From: a virus
Length of the DNA: 57,237 nucleotides
Reading direction: 5' to 3' (one strand)
IMG/VR virus record: IMGVR_UViG_3300021964_000077
Span: 1-57,237 of that record
Positions 43,601 through 51,222 of this stretch are shown piece after piece (the first letter of the stretch is position 1; each line of letters opens with the position of its first letter). A program made the translations under genes and the position numbers. The notes below the pieces were generated by a model. The model searched no databases, was not told the DNA's origin, and worked only from the letters and a program-made list of their open reading frames with translations.

Positions 43601-44508
43601 ATATACTCTTATATTACCGAGCTAGAACAATTCCAAGAATTGGGAAAGATACTCAAGTAGGAGTATACCAGAACTACTGTAACTACCTAGCCGGCGCAGA
43701 TAGTGTTTACAATCACAACAAGGTACCTACATACAACTTTATAATACCTTTCCAGGTTGGATTAAGTTTATATGGAATATCAGGATTACAAGTAATGGAT
43801 GCTTTTAGATTGAGTAAAGATGTACTACCGAAGACATACGGAGGACGTTCTGATTCAAACATTGCTTTTTTAATAACCGGAATTGAACATACAATAAACA
43901 ATGGAGACTGGGTCACTCAACTGAACACTCAAATATTCAATGTTGATAAAAAAATAAGCGGGTTATACCCGAGTATTAGTTTTGATATAGATAGAATGCC
44001 GCCAGGCTTTGACGATCTACTAAACGGCGAACCGAAATTAGATATTTCAACTGTGAACTGGACAGGAAGTTATCCGTTAACAACGTTAACTAGACATCCT
44101 AGTACACCTAACGCAGATAATAGACCTACTCAAAGTATATTAGACGCACTCCTATTACTAGATAAGAATATTCTAATCCCGATTACTACTCTGTTCGGTA
44201 CAATAGGGATAACCAGTGCATACAGAAGCCCGTCAGTCAACTCAGCTATAGGCGGCAGCACCACTTCACAGCATTTAAGAGGTGAAGCTGTAGATTTTAC
44301 TAGTGTCGGTAACGGATCTAGCTTAGCTACAGTATTCAAGTGGATTGCAGAAAACTTAGCTTTCGGTCAGTTAATCTGGGAAAAAGGTAACGACACAAAT
44401 CCGCATTGGATTCATGTAAGCTTCTCATCTAATAGAAACGCTCAGGAATTATTACGCTACGACGGATCCTCTTACAAAGACTGTGATAAATTTGGAAAGT
44501 ATGTATAA
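40666..44508 (+). CDS. Giant baseplate/hub protein with C-terminal M15 peptidase domain
   Basis: A 1280-residue protein. The first ~250 residues include YMRPGMTVLLEWGHS near 165 and NFSWKFRPDGGYDCQVSLVT near 225, patterns of hub-like tail proteins with a strand-loop-strand layout. The central ~850 residues are not recognised. The C-terminal ~125 residues match the M15 D-Ala-D-Ala carboxypeptidase/endopeptidase fold: ITSAYRSPSVNSAIGGS, SQHLRGEAVD (the SxHxxGxAxD zinc motif), FGQLIWEK and HWIHVSF (the second His). All zinc-ligand positions appear present. Such domains cut peptidoglycan peptides. Fusion to a baseplate component would let the tail locally breach the cell wall, as the gp5 lysozyme does in T4. 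It is the largest baseplate gene and overlaps its neighbours. Confidence 0.8.
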   Translation: MSSYQAKDFKVGEPIDGNVASHIKQLQKVFGEQSSRSEYIELQSSIPWIKMQSGVILDAKAAVEYGTTSGNQLAKDNILFGLNSRAVITDENGNKDITYSPNTGGLPGYQKTSALGYRPKPGITSLGIRSHNRFGSLRTATISFQCWSKEQMDTIEVLYMRPGMTVLLEWGHSKVLKSSDKVEPSDYGIDYFTASDKMSKVISKIDSKRKTSNYSYDGIVGIIKNFSWKFRPDGGYDCQVSLVTAGDLIESYKASFYVEQSVLTQEYQSQVSSYQQNQASGSAATITFPYTAIDYDITSGSAALNGIPNLADTYTQFCGSVESTLSDLGGLFGEYINARAQGTAQEDPFIAAGFDTSTNSIEVLTNRVQDLIKSLKVVKGGDVIGTIQRYYSLGRVRQFGEEEKLNLTVDTAWSNGIVNFNVRENDLTAGTYEAGFISLLPMQNPYPTTPEFVKGIQDYQTNKSRDAVECIDAFFNLICKTPVTSGNTTTQLFENPVSVLNIPFTGGTRVLTEAEYKKAHQGRFYDPGRNSVISNYYELEEKSPGKIIDQNLNEVPELWKYDFESPSNSNTRERLNPYFVGPAFFFSVKYVGFQTMLAQQGSNAQVVNAGADDSYIDPNDDNLSKLHYHLRSKFDNPYVAAYLKDSFIGQQFTDVFKYRYLWDLVDGSTGTFKPSDRVKELFGSDETSERVANLMMYDSDPYFNTYEKQLLSWSYLLGGRFVSTNNEPVRNTVYIKLGALLELLNRHVLQSDSGYFFLFKSMYKNELSTPLYRTQDDHLSVNPEICILPNSLSKLNISRSATFVVDYQAPIILNIELGINFILDTLNKYIDDQGQVTILTFVQEVLDEISRVCGGINNLQLQYREDSSLFHVVDRNAVTPIAEAEYPELEVFGLSSIIKDINMVSKITPKMSSMIAISAQDTAFTSTQDATGFGALNRGITDRIFTDRYDEDRKEREDLTDYDSIRDRLIEDIVDLRTHILLYYRARTIPRIGKDTQVGVYQNYCNYLAGADSVYNHNKVPTYNFIIPFQVGLSLYGISGLQVMDAFRLSKDVLPKTYGGRSDSNIAFLITGIEHTINNGDWVTQLNTQIFNVDKKISGLYPSISFDIDRMPPGFDDLLNGEPKLDISTVNWTGSYPLTTLTRHPSTPNADNRPTQSILDALLLLDKNILIPITTLFGTIGITSAYRSPSVNSAIGGSTTSQHLRGEAVDFTSVGNGSSLATVFKWIAENLAFGQLIWEKGNDTNPHWIHVSFSSNRNAQELLRYDGSSYKDCDKFGKYV

Positions 44509-44911
44509 GCCATCATTTAAAGGTACCATAGAACCTACAGTACAAAATCAAACTCCATCAAGTGGAGAACCTGATTTCTCTCCAAAAGCACCTCCGGAAA
44601 TTAAGCTTAGCGAAAAAAGACAATCAGGAAGATTCTCTAGATACTTTATACAACATAAGTCTGATAGGATTATTTACGAAGTCTCATTAAAGACTTATGA
44701 AGAATTACTTAAGCAATCAGAGAGATATGACTTTAGGTTGTATAATCTCGCAAAATTAGAATGGGACGCTACATTACCCGGAGAAGATACATACTACGGG
44801 AAGTATAAAAGGGAAGGGTCTAATACTAGAAATATGAGAGAGGTGAATTTAGCAGAAGAGAAAATGTCTGGTTTACGAGACTATTTAAAACCTGTAGAAA
44901 GGTTGTTTTAG
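44501..44911 (+). CDS. Unknown protein at the end of the baseplate operon
   Basis: A 136-residue protein. The ATG at 44501 overlaps the upstream stop by 8 bases (ATGTATAA) and is preferred over an upstream GTG. The N-terminal ~50 residues are Pro/Ser-rich and probably disordered; then FSRYFIQHKSDRIIYEVSLK and YEELLKQSERYDFRLYNLAK form a compact helix-strand region, with an acidic/basic end. Tyr and Arg are frequent. It might be a short baseplate wedge or attachment subunit; no family is recognised. The next promoter begins inside its last codons. Confidence 0.65.
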   Translation: MYKPSFKGTIEPTVQNQTPSSGEPDFSPKAPPEIKLSEKRQSGRFSRYFIQHKSDRIIYEVSLKTYEELLKQSERYDFRLYNLAKLEWDATLPGEDTYYGKYKREGSNTRNMREVNLAEEKMSGLRDYLKPVERLF

Positions 44912-44933
44912 AATAAAATCTTTCGTATATTAA
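44903..44933 (+). promoter_or_regulatory. Bacteroidota-like promoter, DNA polymerase
   Basis: TTG at 44903-44905, inside the last codons of the baseplate operon, 20 bases, then TATATTAA at 44926-44933. The polymerase ATG is 22 bases further at 44956. Confidence 0.6.
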
Positions 44934-44955
44934 TAGAGGTTATGAATAATAAGTT

Positions 44956-46296
44956 ATGTTTTACATCGTTGAAAGCGATAGTCAATTAAAATACCTTTGT
45001 AATTTAGGACGAAATGGAGGTTATGTTGAGGTAGTTAGATCTAACGACCGCTATCATCCTATGCTTTCTTCTGCAGTCGCACTATATATTAGACCTTTAG
45101 ATCATAAGGAAGGTTATATTATTCCTATTGATCATGAGGAAGGACTAAATCTCTCAAAGAAAGAGGTACAAGAGGTATTAAAATGCTTCGAAACACTATA
45201 TACATATAATAAGAAGACCTTCTTATACTATTTCTCTCACGGTAACATCAACGATATCAACCTAATGTACTCAATGATCGAGTACGATACCCTAAAACTT
45301 CCCGATCCTCCCCAGACCATACAGTGGTATTATAACAGGATGTCCGAGAAAGAGGATCTAAACCGTATCATTCCTTTATCTAAACTGCACGAAGCTTGCG
45401 AAAGGAATTATAACAGTCTTGTAGAGATCATACAAGATTACATAAACACCACAAAAGACCCTAGCTGGCCATTTTACAATAACTTAGCTACCGGAGTATT
45501 CTATTTATCAGAACATAACGGAGTAAGAATTACTTATGAAGAATTTATTGACAAGTTTAAACCGAATAACCCTAGCTTCAGTATTGCAGATAATATTTGT
45601 TATACAAGCTATAATCTTTATAATCCCACTAGTCGTCCTACTAGTGCCTTTAATAGCGTTAATTTCGCCGCCATCCCAAAGAAAGAGGAATTCAGAAGAG
45701 CCATCATTCCAAGGAACGATCGATTTATAGAATTCGATTTCGACGGATATCACATCAGGCTGATCGCTGAAGTAGTGGGTTACGAGTTTACTTCTGAGAG
45801 TGTACATACTCAGTTAGGTAGAATGTACTTCAATAAAGAAGAGCTAACCGAAGAGGAATACAAGCAATCTAAACAGAACACCTTTCAGATCATGTACGGT
45901 GGTGTTCCGGACAAATACAGACACATAGAGTTTTTTGATAAAGTAGCCTCCTACATAAATGAGATGTGGACTAGGTTTACTGTTGACGGAGTCGTTAGAG
46001 CTCCTATATCAAACAAGCCGTTCTACTCTAACCTCAAGGATATGAATCCTCAAAAACTTTTTAATTATGTTATACAAAGTTTGGAGACCTCAAGAAATAT
46101 TCTTATCTTAAAAGAAGTATTAGGTTATTTAAGAAATAAGAAATCTGGAGTAGCATTGTACACATATGATGCAATATTATTTGATTTTGATTTAACTGAC
46201 GGTAAAGAGACGTTAGAAGAGCTTAAACGGTTATTAGAAACATCTGGGAAATACCCAGTGAAATTTAAAAGCAATACAAATTTAGTTTTGGATTAA
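44956..46296 (+). CDS. Compact family A DNA polymerase
   Basis: A 446-residue protein with the family A order: YNPTSRPTSAFNSVNFAAIP near residue 222 (the TGR-like segment); motif A EFDFDGYHIRLIAEVVG near 259 (Asp261 aligns with E. coli Asp705, while Glu710 is replaced by His266); motif B/O-helix QSKQNTFQIMYGG near 304 (Lys306, Phe310, Tyr314 correspond to the K, F and Y of the O-helix); motif C LYTYDAILFDF near 401 (HDE is replaced by Tyr-Asp-Ala, keeping Asp405). Residues 1-210 loosely follow a 3'-5' exonuclease domain but lack its catalytic DxE, so proofreading is probably absent. Very short compared with Pol I (928) or T7 (704). Motif changes raise doubt about rate or fidelity. Confidence 0.75.
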   Translation: MFYIVESDSQLKYLCNLGRNGGYVEVVRSNDRYHPMLSSAVALYIRPLDHKEGYIIPIDHEEGLNLSKKEVQEVLKCFETLYTYNKKTFLYYFSHGNINDINLMYSMIEYDTLKLPDPPQTIQWYYNRMSEKEDLNRIIPLSKLHEACERNYNSLVEIIQDYINTTKDPSWPFYNNLATGVFYLSEHNGVRITYEEFIDKFKPNNPSFSIADNICYTSYNLYNPTSRPTSAFNSVNFAAIPKKEEFRRAIIPRNDRFIEFDFDGYHIRLIAEVVGYEFTSESVHTQLGRMYFNKEELTEEEYKQSKQNTFQIMYGGVPDKYRHIEFFDKVASYINEMWTRFTVDGVVRAPISNKPFYSNLKDMNPQKLFNYVIQSLETSRNILILKEVLGYLRNKKSGVALYTYDAILFDFDLTDGKETLEELKRLLETSGKYPVKFKSNTNLVLD

Positions 46297-46303
46297 TAAA
46301 ATC

Positions 46304-46311
46304 TATTTATA
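46304..46311 (+). promoter_or_regulatory. TATTTATA element abutting a start codon
   Basis: CTATTTATA directly touches the ATG at 46312. If this copy is a promoter it could not act like the others on this gene without a leaderless or downstream start, so it may be chance. Confidence 0.25.
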
Positions 46312-46764
46312 ATGGAAGTTACGACACAAGAATTCGGTTACGATTTTATCACCGACAACAGCATTTGGAACGACGATATGAGCAATAAATTATTCTGTAC
46401 ATTTACTACGGAAGAGAATCTTGATACTCTAATTGAAGAGATTAAAGGCAAGTACGATATTATGTACAACAAGATCTTCGTACTATACTCTAAGAGCAAT
46501 CAAGAGTACATCTGTACATATAATGTTGATTTCGGCAATGTTGCTAACTTCCTAGACAATACTATCTTAGTACATAGAAAGAAAGAATCCAACACTTTAT
46601 ATACTATCAACGCACTAAACACTCTAATTAAGGAACTCAACGGAGGAATACCGGATCCTAGGTATAGAGTTAACTGGAGCGATTTTCGCAACTGTATCCT
46701 ACTCACTAGAGGCCCAGAGTTAAAGCGTATCAATACTCGATTACATCAAATAATCGAACTTTAA
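46312..46764 (+). CDS. Unknown protein next to DNA polymerase
   Basis: A 150-residue protein beginning MEVTTQEFGYDFITDNSIW. It has alternating helix and strand (NLDTLIEEIKGKYDIMYNKI, FVLYSKSNQEYICTYNVDFG) and a Leu-rich middle helix (YTINALNTLIKELNGG), then RYRVNWSDFRNCILLTRG. It starts 15 bases after the polymerase stop and ends before the SSB promoter, so it is probably co-transcribed with the polymerase. Partner or accessory role is inferred from place only. Two cysteines are separated widely and do not form a recognisable metal site. Confidence 0.7.
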   Translation: MEVTTQEFGYDFITDNSIWNDDMSNKLFCTFTTEENLDTLIEEIKGKYDIMYNKIFVLYSKSNQEYICTYNVDFGNVANFLDNTILVHRKKESNTLYTINALNTLIKELNGGIPDPRYRVNWSDFRNCILLTRGPELKRINTRLHQIIEL

Positions 46765-46765
46765 G

Positions 46766-46796
46766 TTGTCTCTTAAAGATACATTTCGTATCTTTA
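46766..46796 (+). promoter_or_regulatory. Bacteroidota-like promoter, SSB/recombination operon
   Basis: TTG at 46766-46768, 20 bases, then TATCTTTA at 46789-46796. It starts 1 base after the upstream stop and lies 45 bases before the ATG of the single-strand-binding gene. This copy matches the TAnnTTT form. Confidence 0.65.
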
Positions 46797-46841
46797 TATT
46801 CGAAAGATAATACAAACAGTTATAATTAAATTAGTTTTTCT

Positions 46842-47654
46842 ATGGATTTATCCGCTATCAAGCAGAAACTTCAGGCTCAACAGTCAAACGGACGTGAGCG
46901 TGAAAAGATCGATTACGAAGCTACATTTTGGAAGCCCTCAGTAGGTAAGCATCAGATCCGAATTGTACCTTCTATGTTTAACCCTGAAATGCCTTTCAGT
47001 GAACTCTACTTCCATTACGGAATTGGTAAGTATCCGATGATTGCATTGACTAACTTTGGAGAGCAAGATCCTGTTGTTGATTTTGTAAACGAGTTGCGTA
47101 AGACTTCTGACCGTGATAACTGGTCATTGTCTGGTAAATTGGCTCCAAAGATGCGTGTTCATGCTCCTGTCGTTGTTCGTGGTGAAGAAGATAAAGGAGT
47201 TCGTTTATGGGGCTTCGGTAAGCAAGTTTACAACACATTGTTGCAACTAGCTGCTGACGAAGATATCGGTGATTTTACCGATGTTATGAATGGCTTTGAT
47301 ATCGTGATAGAAGTAGTTCAAGGTAACCCTTACCCGCAAACTTCTGTACGTGTTAAGCCTAAGCAAACTCCTTTGAGTGATAATAATAATCAGGTAGAGA
47401 CTTGGCTAAAGACTCAACCGGATCCATTAAAGTCCTTTTCAAAGTACGACTTTGCATTCATTAAAAAGCAACTAGAAGGTTGGTTATCAGGTAACGAAGA
47501 CGGAGCAGATGGAGCACCTGTTGCAGCAGCACCAGCAGCTACTCAAGCACCCGCCAATAATTTTACTGTAGAAACTCAAGCTCCTAAGAAAGCTGATACA
47601 GTAAGTCAGTTTGACGATTTGTTTGGCGACTCTTCTAACGACTTGCCGTTCTAA
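46842..47654 (+). CDS. Single-stranded DNA-binding protein, gp32-like
   Basis: A 270-residue protein. The start DLSAIKQKLQAQQ then FWKPSVGKHQIRIVPSMFNP near residue 30 follows the gp32 family (an N-terminal basic helix, then fWkP..G...vRilP). The usual Cys/His zinc cluster of gp32 is absent; no cysteine is visible. KYDFAFIKKQLEGWLSG near 206 and an acidic end FDDLFGDSSNDLPF complete it. T4 gp32 is 301 residues. The final DLPF resembles the bacterial SSB tip (DDDIPF), which recruits host repair proteins. It heads the replication/recombination operon with uvsX, exonuclease and helicase genes directly after it. Confidence 0.83.
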   Translation: MDLSAIKQKLQAQQSNGREREKIDYEATFWKPSVGKHQIRIVPSMFNPEMPFSELYFHYGIGKYPMIALTNFGEQDPVVDFVNELRKTSDRDNWSLSGKLAPKMRVHAPVVVRGEEDKGVRLWGFGKQVYNTLLQLAADEDIGDFTDVMNGFDIVIEVVQGNPYPQTSVRVKPKQTPLSDNNNQVETWLKTQPDPLKSFSKYDFAFIKKQLEGWLSGNEDGADGAPVAAAPAATQAPANNFTVETQAPKKADTVSQFDDLFGDSSNDLPF

Positions 47655-47656
47655 GT

Positions 47657-48742
47657 ATGGCTAAGAGAAAAGGAGTATCGGAGACCGCTAAGGCGGCTAT
47701 TAAGAAGGGATTTGATCTCAATAGTTTTAAGAAGAATAAAGGACTAGCTTCTACGAGCATTAAGTTTAAGGAGCAAAGCTGGATACCACTTTCTAAGTCA
47801 TTTCAAGAGATCACTTCTATTCCAGGTATTCCCGAAGGTCATATTACTCTCTTACGTGGTCATTCGGATACCGGTAAAACTACAGCACTCCTAGAGGCTG
47901 CAGTTAACGCTCAGAAGATGGGCGTACTACCGGTATTCTTGATCACTGAGATGAAGTGGTCTTGGGAGCATGCTAAGGAAATGGGACTAGAAGTCCAAGA
48001 GGTTGTTGATAAAGATACTGGAGAGATTTACGATTACGAAGGATTCTTTATTTATGCCGATAGAGGTAACTTGCATACCATTGAGGATGTAGCTACTTTT
48101 ATTATGGACTTGATTGATGAGCAGAAGAAAGGTAACTTACCTCACAACATGTGTTTCTTCTGGGACAGCATTGGTTCAGTACCTTGTGAACTATCTGTAC
48201 GTTCAAATAAGAATAATAACGAATGGAATGCCGGAGCAATGTCTACTCAGTTTGCTAATAATGTAAACCAGAAGATCTTGCTATCAAGAAAAGAAGGTAA
48301 TCCATATACGAATACTTTAGTTGCAATCAACAAGGTATGGACGATGAAGCCTGAATCCCCTATGGGACAGCCTAAACTACAGAACAAAGGAGGAATGTCT
48401 ATGTGGTATGATGCTACGATGGTAGTAACATTCGGTAACATTACCAACCCAGGTACTAGTAAGATCAAGGCTATTAAAGACGGCTTACAGGTAGAGTTTG
48501 CCAAACGTACTAATATTCAGATTGAAAAGAACCATATTAATGGTATTCAATCTCGAGGTAGAATTGTTATGACTCCTCACGGGTTTATCGACGATGAGAA
48601 AAAAGCTATCGACAAGTATAAAGATGCGCATAAAGACCGCTGGTTGACGCTCTTAGGATCGGTAGAGTTTGATCTCGTAGAAGAGGGATCTATGGAGGAA
48701 GATATCCGAGATATCGGAGTAGAATTAACACCAAACTTTTAA
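47657..48742 (+). CDS. uvsX: RecA/UvsX-like recombinase
   Basis: A 361-residue protein (T4 UvsX 391). Walker A GHSDTGKT at residues 68-75; a Walker B-type CFFWDSIGS near 168-176; GAMSTQFANNVNQKIL then LVAINKVW near 220, and LQNKGGMSMWYDATMVVTFG near 240, matching UvsX-type recombinases. The final ~20 residues are acidic, common in this family. It forms helical filaments on ssDNA for strand exchange and recombination-dependent replication. It begins 2 bases after the SSB gene, and its stop overlaps the exonuclease ATG by one base, so the proteins likely act in one complex. Confidence 0.85.
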   Translation: MAKRKGVSETAKAAIKKGFDLNSFKKNKGLASTSIKFKEQSWIPLSKSFQEITSIPGIPEGHITLLRGHSDTGKTTALLEAAVNAQKMGVLPVFLITEMKWSWEHAKEMGLEVQEVVDKDTGEIYDYEGFFIYADRGNLHTIEDVATFIMDLIDEQKKGNLPHNMCFFWDSIGSVPCELSVRSNKNNNEWNAGAMSTQFANNVNQKILLSRKEGNPYTNTLVAINKVWTMKPESPMGQPKLQNKGGMSMWYDATMVVTFGNITNPGTSKIKAIKDGLQVEFAKRTNIQIEKNHINGIQSRGRIVMTPHGFIDDEKKAIDKYKDAHKDRWLTLLGSVEFDLVEEGSMEEDIRDIGVELTPNF

Positions 48743-49767
48743 TGGGAAAATACGACTCGCTATTAAGTAGCATTCAGCAGTCGGCACCCCGTAAAGTTAA
48801 CGATCACATCCTGGTTATCGACGCGATGAATACTTTCATCCGTAGTTTTACCATGATCAATATGATGACTCCAGAAGGAGTACACGTAGGAGGCATGGTA
48901 GGATTTATGAAGTCGTTGGGATTCCTAGTGAGAACTATGAACCCGACCAGGGTAGTGATTGTCTTTGACGGACCGGCTTCTTCACAAGCAAGAAAGAATA
49001 TAAACTCAGATTACAAAGCTAACCGAGATATCACCAGGATTACCAACTGGGAGGTATTTGATAAGAAAGAAGACGAGTACGACTCTATGTCCGCTCAAAT
49101 CGGTCGATTAGTTGAGTACCTTAACATGCTGCCGGTAGATATGATATCTATGCCTAAGGTAGAAGCTGATGATGTGATGGCTTACATCGCTCAACAGTTC
49201 GGCAAAGACAACAACAGAGTAACCTTAATGTCTTCTGATAAAGACTTCTTACAGATTGTCGATGATAACGTAGAGGTATACTCTCCTATTAAGAAGAAAT
49301 TCTACGGTCCTAAAGAAGTAAGAGAAGAGGTTGGTGTTCTTGCTGAAAACTATTTAGTAATGAAGTCGCTTTTAGGGGATAACTCAGACAATCTCCCAGG
49401 AGTAAAGGGACTCGGTCCTAAGGGTATCTTTAAACACTTCCCAGATCTGATGGATAAATCAGGTACTGATTTGGATTATGTTTTCGATATCTGTGAAGCA
49501 GGGGTTGAGAAGGTTAAAGTATTTCAAAAAGTACTTACAAACTACGACCGAGTATGGCAAAATTACGATTTAATGAATTTAATGGAGCCAAGGTTGTCTG
49601 ATCCCCAAAAAGTTCTTATATTGGACTTAATGGATAACTGTCCAGGTCAATTGAACGTTACAGCGTTTATGTTGATGCTAAAGCAGGATAACATCCAACA
49701 CGGTATTACAAAGAATACAGAAAGCTGGTTAGAAAATTTTAGATATTTACTCACAATTAAGAAATAG
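48742..49767 (+). CDS. 5'-3' exonuclease / flap nuclease (T4 RNase H-like)
   Basis: A 341-residue protein (T4 RNase H 305). Metal-binding motifs of the FEN/PIN nuclease family are present in order: ILVIDAMNTFIRSF near 22, RVVIVFDGPASSQARKN near 72, KVEADDVMAYIAQQF near 137, MSSDKDFLQIVDDNVEVY near 161, and LGDNSDNLPGVKGLGPKGIF near 211 with the helix-hairpin-helix DNA-binding loop. It would remove RNA primers and 5' flaps on the lagging strand. The ATG overlaps the recombinase stop by one base and the helicase gene starts 5 bases after its stop. Confidence 0.88.
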   Translation: MGKYDSLLSSIQQSAPRKVNDHILVIDAMNTFIRSFTMINMMTPEGVHVGGMVGFMKSLGFLVRTMNPTRVVIVFDGPASSQARKNINSDYKANRDITRITNWEVFDKKEDEYDSMSAQIGRLVEYLNMLPVDMISMPKVEADDVMAYIAQQFGKDNNRVTLMSSDKDFLQIVDDNVEVYSPIKKKFYGPKEVREEVGVLAENYLVMKSLLGDNSDNLPGVKGLGPKGIFKHFPDLMDKSGTDLDYVFDICEAGVEKVKVFQKVLTNYDRVWQNYDLMNLMEPRLSDPQKVLILDLMDNCPGQLNVTAFMLMLKQDNIQHGITKNTESWLENFRYLLTIKK

Positions 49768-49772
49768 GTTAT

Positions 49773-51137
49773 ATGACTCTTCACAAACTCTCACAATACG
49801 GAAAGCCTTTCCAAGTCAAGGTACTTGGTTCGCTTCTAACTGACAAAGGATTTCTATTAACTGTAAGAGACACTTTACAAGAAGAATACTTTGATGCTGA
49901 TGCACATAAGTGGATTCTAAAAGAGATTGTGAATTACTTTGATAAGTATCACACTACCATTACGATGGATGTTATCAAAATTGAATTAATCAAGATTGAG
50001 AACGATGTACTAAAGACTGCAATTAAAGAAGAGCTGAGGAACTCTTATCAAGCATCCCAGCAGGATTTAGAGTACGTACAAGAAGAGTTTACAACTTTCT
50101 GTAAGAATCAAAAGCTTAAACAGGCTTTGATGGATTCAGCTGATCTGCTTAATCAAGGTGACTACGATTCTATTCGTGGTATGATTGAACAGGCATTGAA
50201 AGCTGGTATGGATAAGAATATCGGTCACGAATATCTTAAAGATGTTGAAAGCCGATACAGAGAAGATTACCGGCCTACTATTCCTACTCCATGGAAAGTA
50301 ATGAATGAAAACTTCCAAGGAGGAATGGGACCTGGAGACTTAGGTATTATATTCGGTAATCCCGGAGGAGGTAAATCATGGATGATGGTTGCTATGGGAG
50401 CTCATGCCGTGCAGCAAGGATTTAACGTCATCTACTATACTCTTGAGTTAGGTGAAGATTATGTAGGTAAGCGCTTTGACTGTTACTTTACTGGGTACTC
50501 TATTGATGAGGTCAACAACCATAGAGATAAAGTAGAAGAAGTAATGGAGAAGCTACCCGGTAGACTTATTGTGAAAGAGTACCCTCCTAAGCAAGCATCA
50601 GTTACTACTGTTAAATCTCACATCCAGAAATGTGAAGATATGGGCTTCAAAGCTGATATGGTTATTATCGACTACGTAGATTACTTGAGAGGACCTTCAA
50701 AGAAATTCGCTGAACGTAAGGATGAGATTGATGATGTATTCGTAGGTGTTAAAGGATTGGCTAAGGATCTGAAAATACCTATCCTAACACCTTCCCAAGT
50801 AAACAGAATGGGTGCTAAGGATCAGATTATTGAAGGAGACAAAGCAGCAGGCTCTTACGACAAGTTAATGGTAGCAGATTTCGCAATCTCACTCTCCAGA
50901 CAGAAAGAAGATAAAGTAAACGGTACCGGCCGTATTCATATTATGAAGAATAGGTACGGTATGGACGGTATGACATACAACGCTCTTGTAGATACCAACA
51001 ATGGTCAGATAGATATCTCAGACGATATCATGACCGAGGATTTATCACCAGTACAACCAACTAATGTACCAGGTGTTGATACCCATGATAGGGCAATTTT
51101 AGCAAAAAAGTTCTTCGAATTAACGCAGAAGAAGTAA
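49773..51137 (+). CDS. Replicative DnaB-type helicase (T4 gp41-like)
   Basis: A 454-residue protein, near the length of DnaB/gp41 (471-475). A helical N-terminal domain of ~150 residues is followed by the RecA-like motor: MGPGDLGIIFGNPGGGKSWM (Walker A GNPGGGKS at 195-202), a Glu-containing segment YYTLELGEDYVGKRF near 223, Walker B DMVIIDYVDYLRG near 298, then PILTPSQVNRMGAKDQI and the arginine-finger region HIMKNRYGMDG. A ring helicase unwinding the fork is clear. A separate primase is not seen in this window. It ends before a possible attenuator and nrdB. Confidence 0.9.
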   Translation: MTLHKLSQYGKPFQVKVLGSLLTDKGFLLTVRDTLQEEYFDADAHKWILKEIVNYFDKYHTTITMDVIKIELIKIENDVLKTAIKEELRNSYQASQQDLEYVQEEFTTFCKNQKLKQALMDSADLLNQGDYDSIRGMIEQALKAGMDKNIGHEYLKDVESRYREDYRPTIPTPWKVMNENFQGGMGPGDLGIIFGNPGGGKSWMMVAMGAHAVQQGFNVIYYTLELGEDYVGKRFDCYFTGYSIDEVNNHRDKVEEVMEKLPGRLIVKEYPPKQASVTTVKSHIQKCEDMGFKADMVIIDYVDYLRGPSKKFAERKDEIDDVFVGVKGLAKDLKIPILTPSQVNRMGAKDQIIEGDKAAGSYDKLMVADFAISLSRQKEDKVNGTGRIHIMKNRYGMDGMTYNALVDTNNGQIDISDDIMTEDLSPVQPTNVPGVDTHDRAILAKKFFELTQKK

Positions 51138-51139
51138 TA

Positions 51140-51193
51140 GGGCCTTATTTATTAAACACGGCCCGAGAGTATAATAACTCAAGGGCTGTTTTT
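51140..51193 (+). terminator. Terminator with a competing hairpin (attenuator-like) before nrdB
   Basis: GCCC-GAG (51161-51167), loop, CTC-AA-GGGC (51078-51086 equivalent: CTC at 51178-51180 and GGGC at 51183-51186), then TG and TTTTT form a terminator. GGGCC at 51140-51144 can instead pair with GGCCC at 51160-51164, which would block the terminator stem. Confidence 0.55.
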
Positions 51194-51222
51194 GTCTAAT
51201 AGTTTACCAAATATATAAGTAT

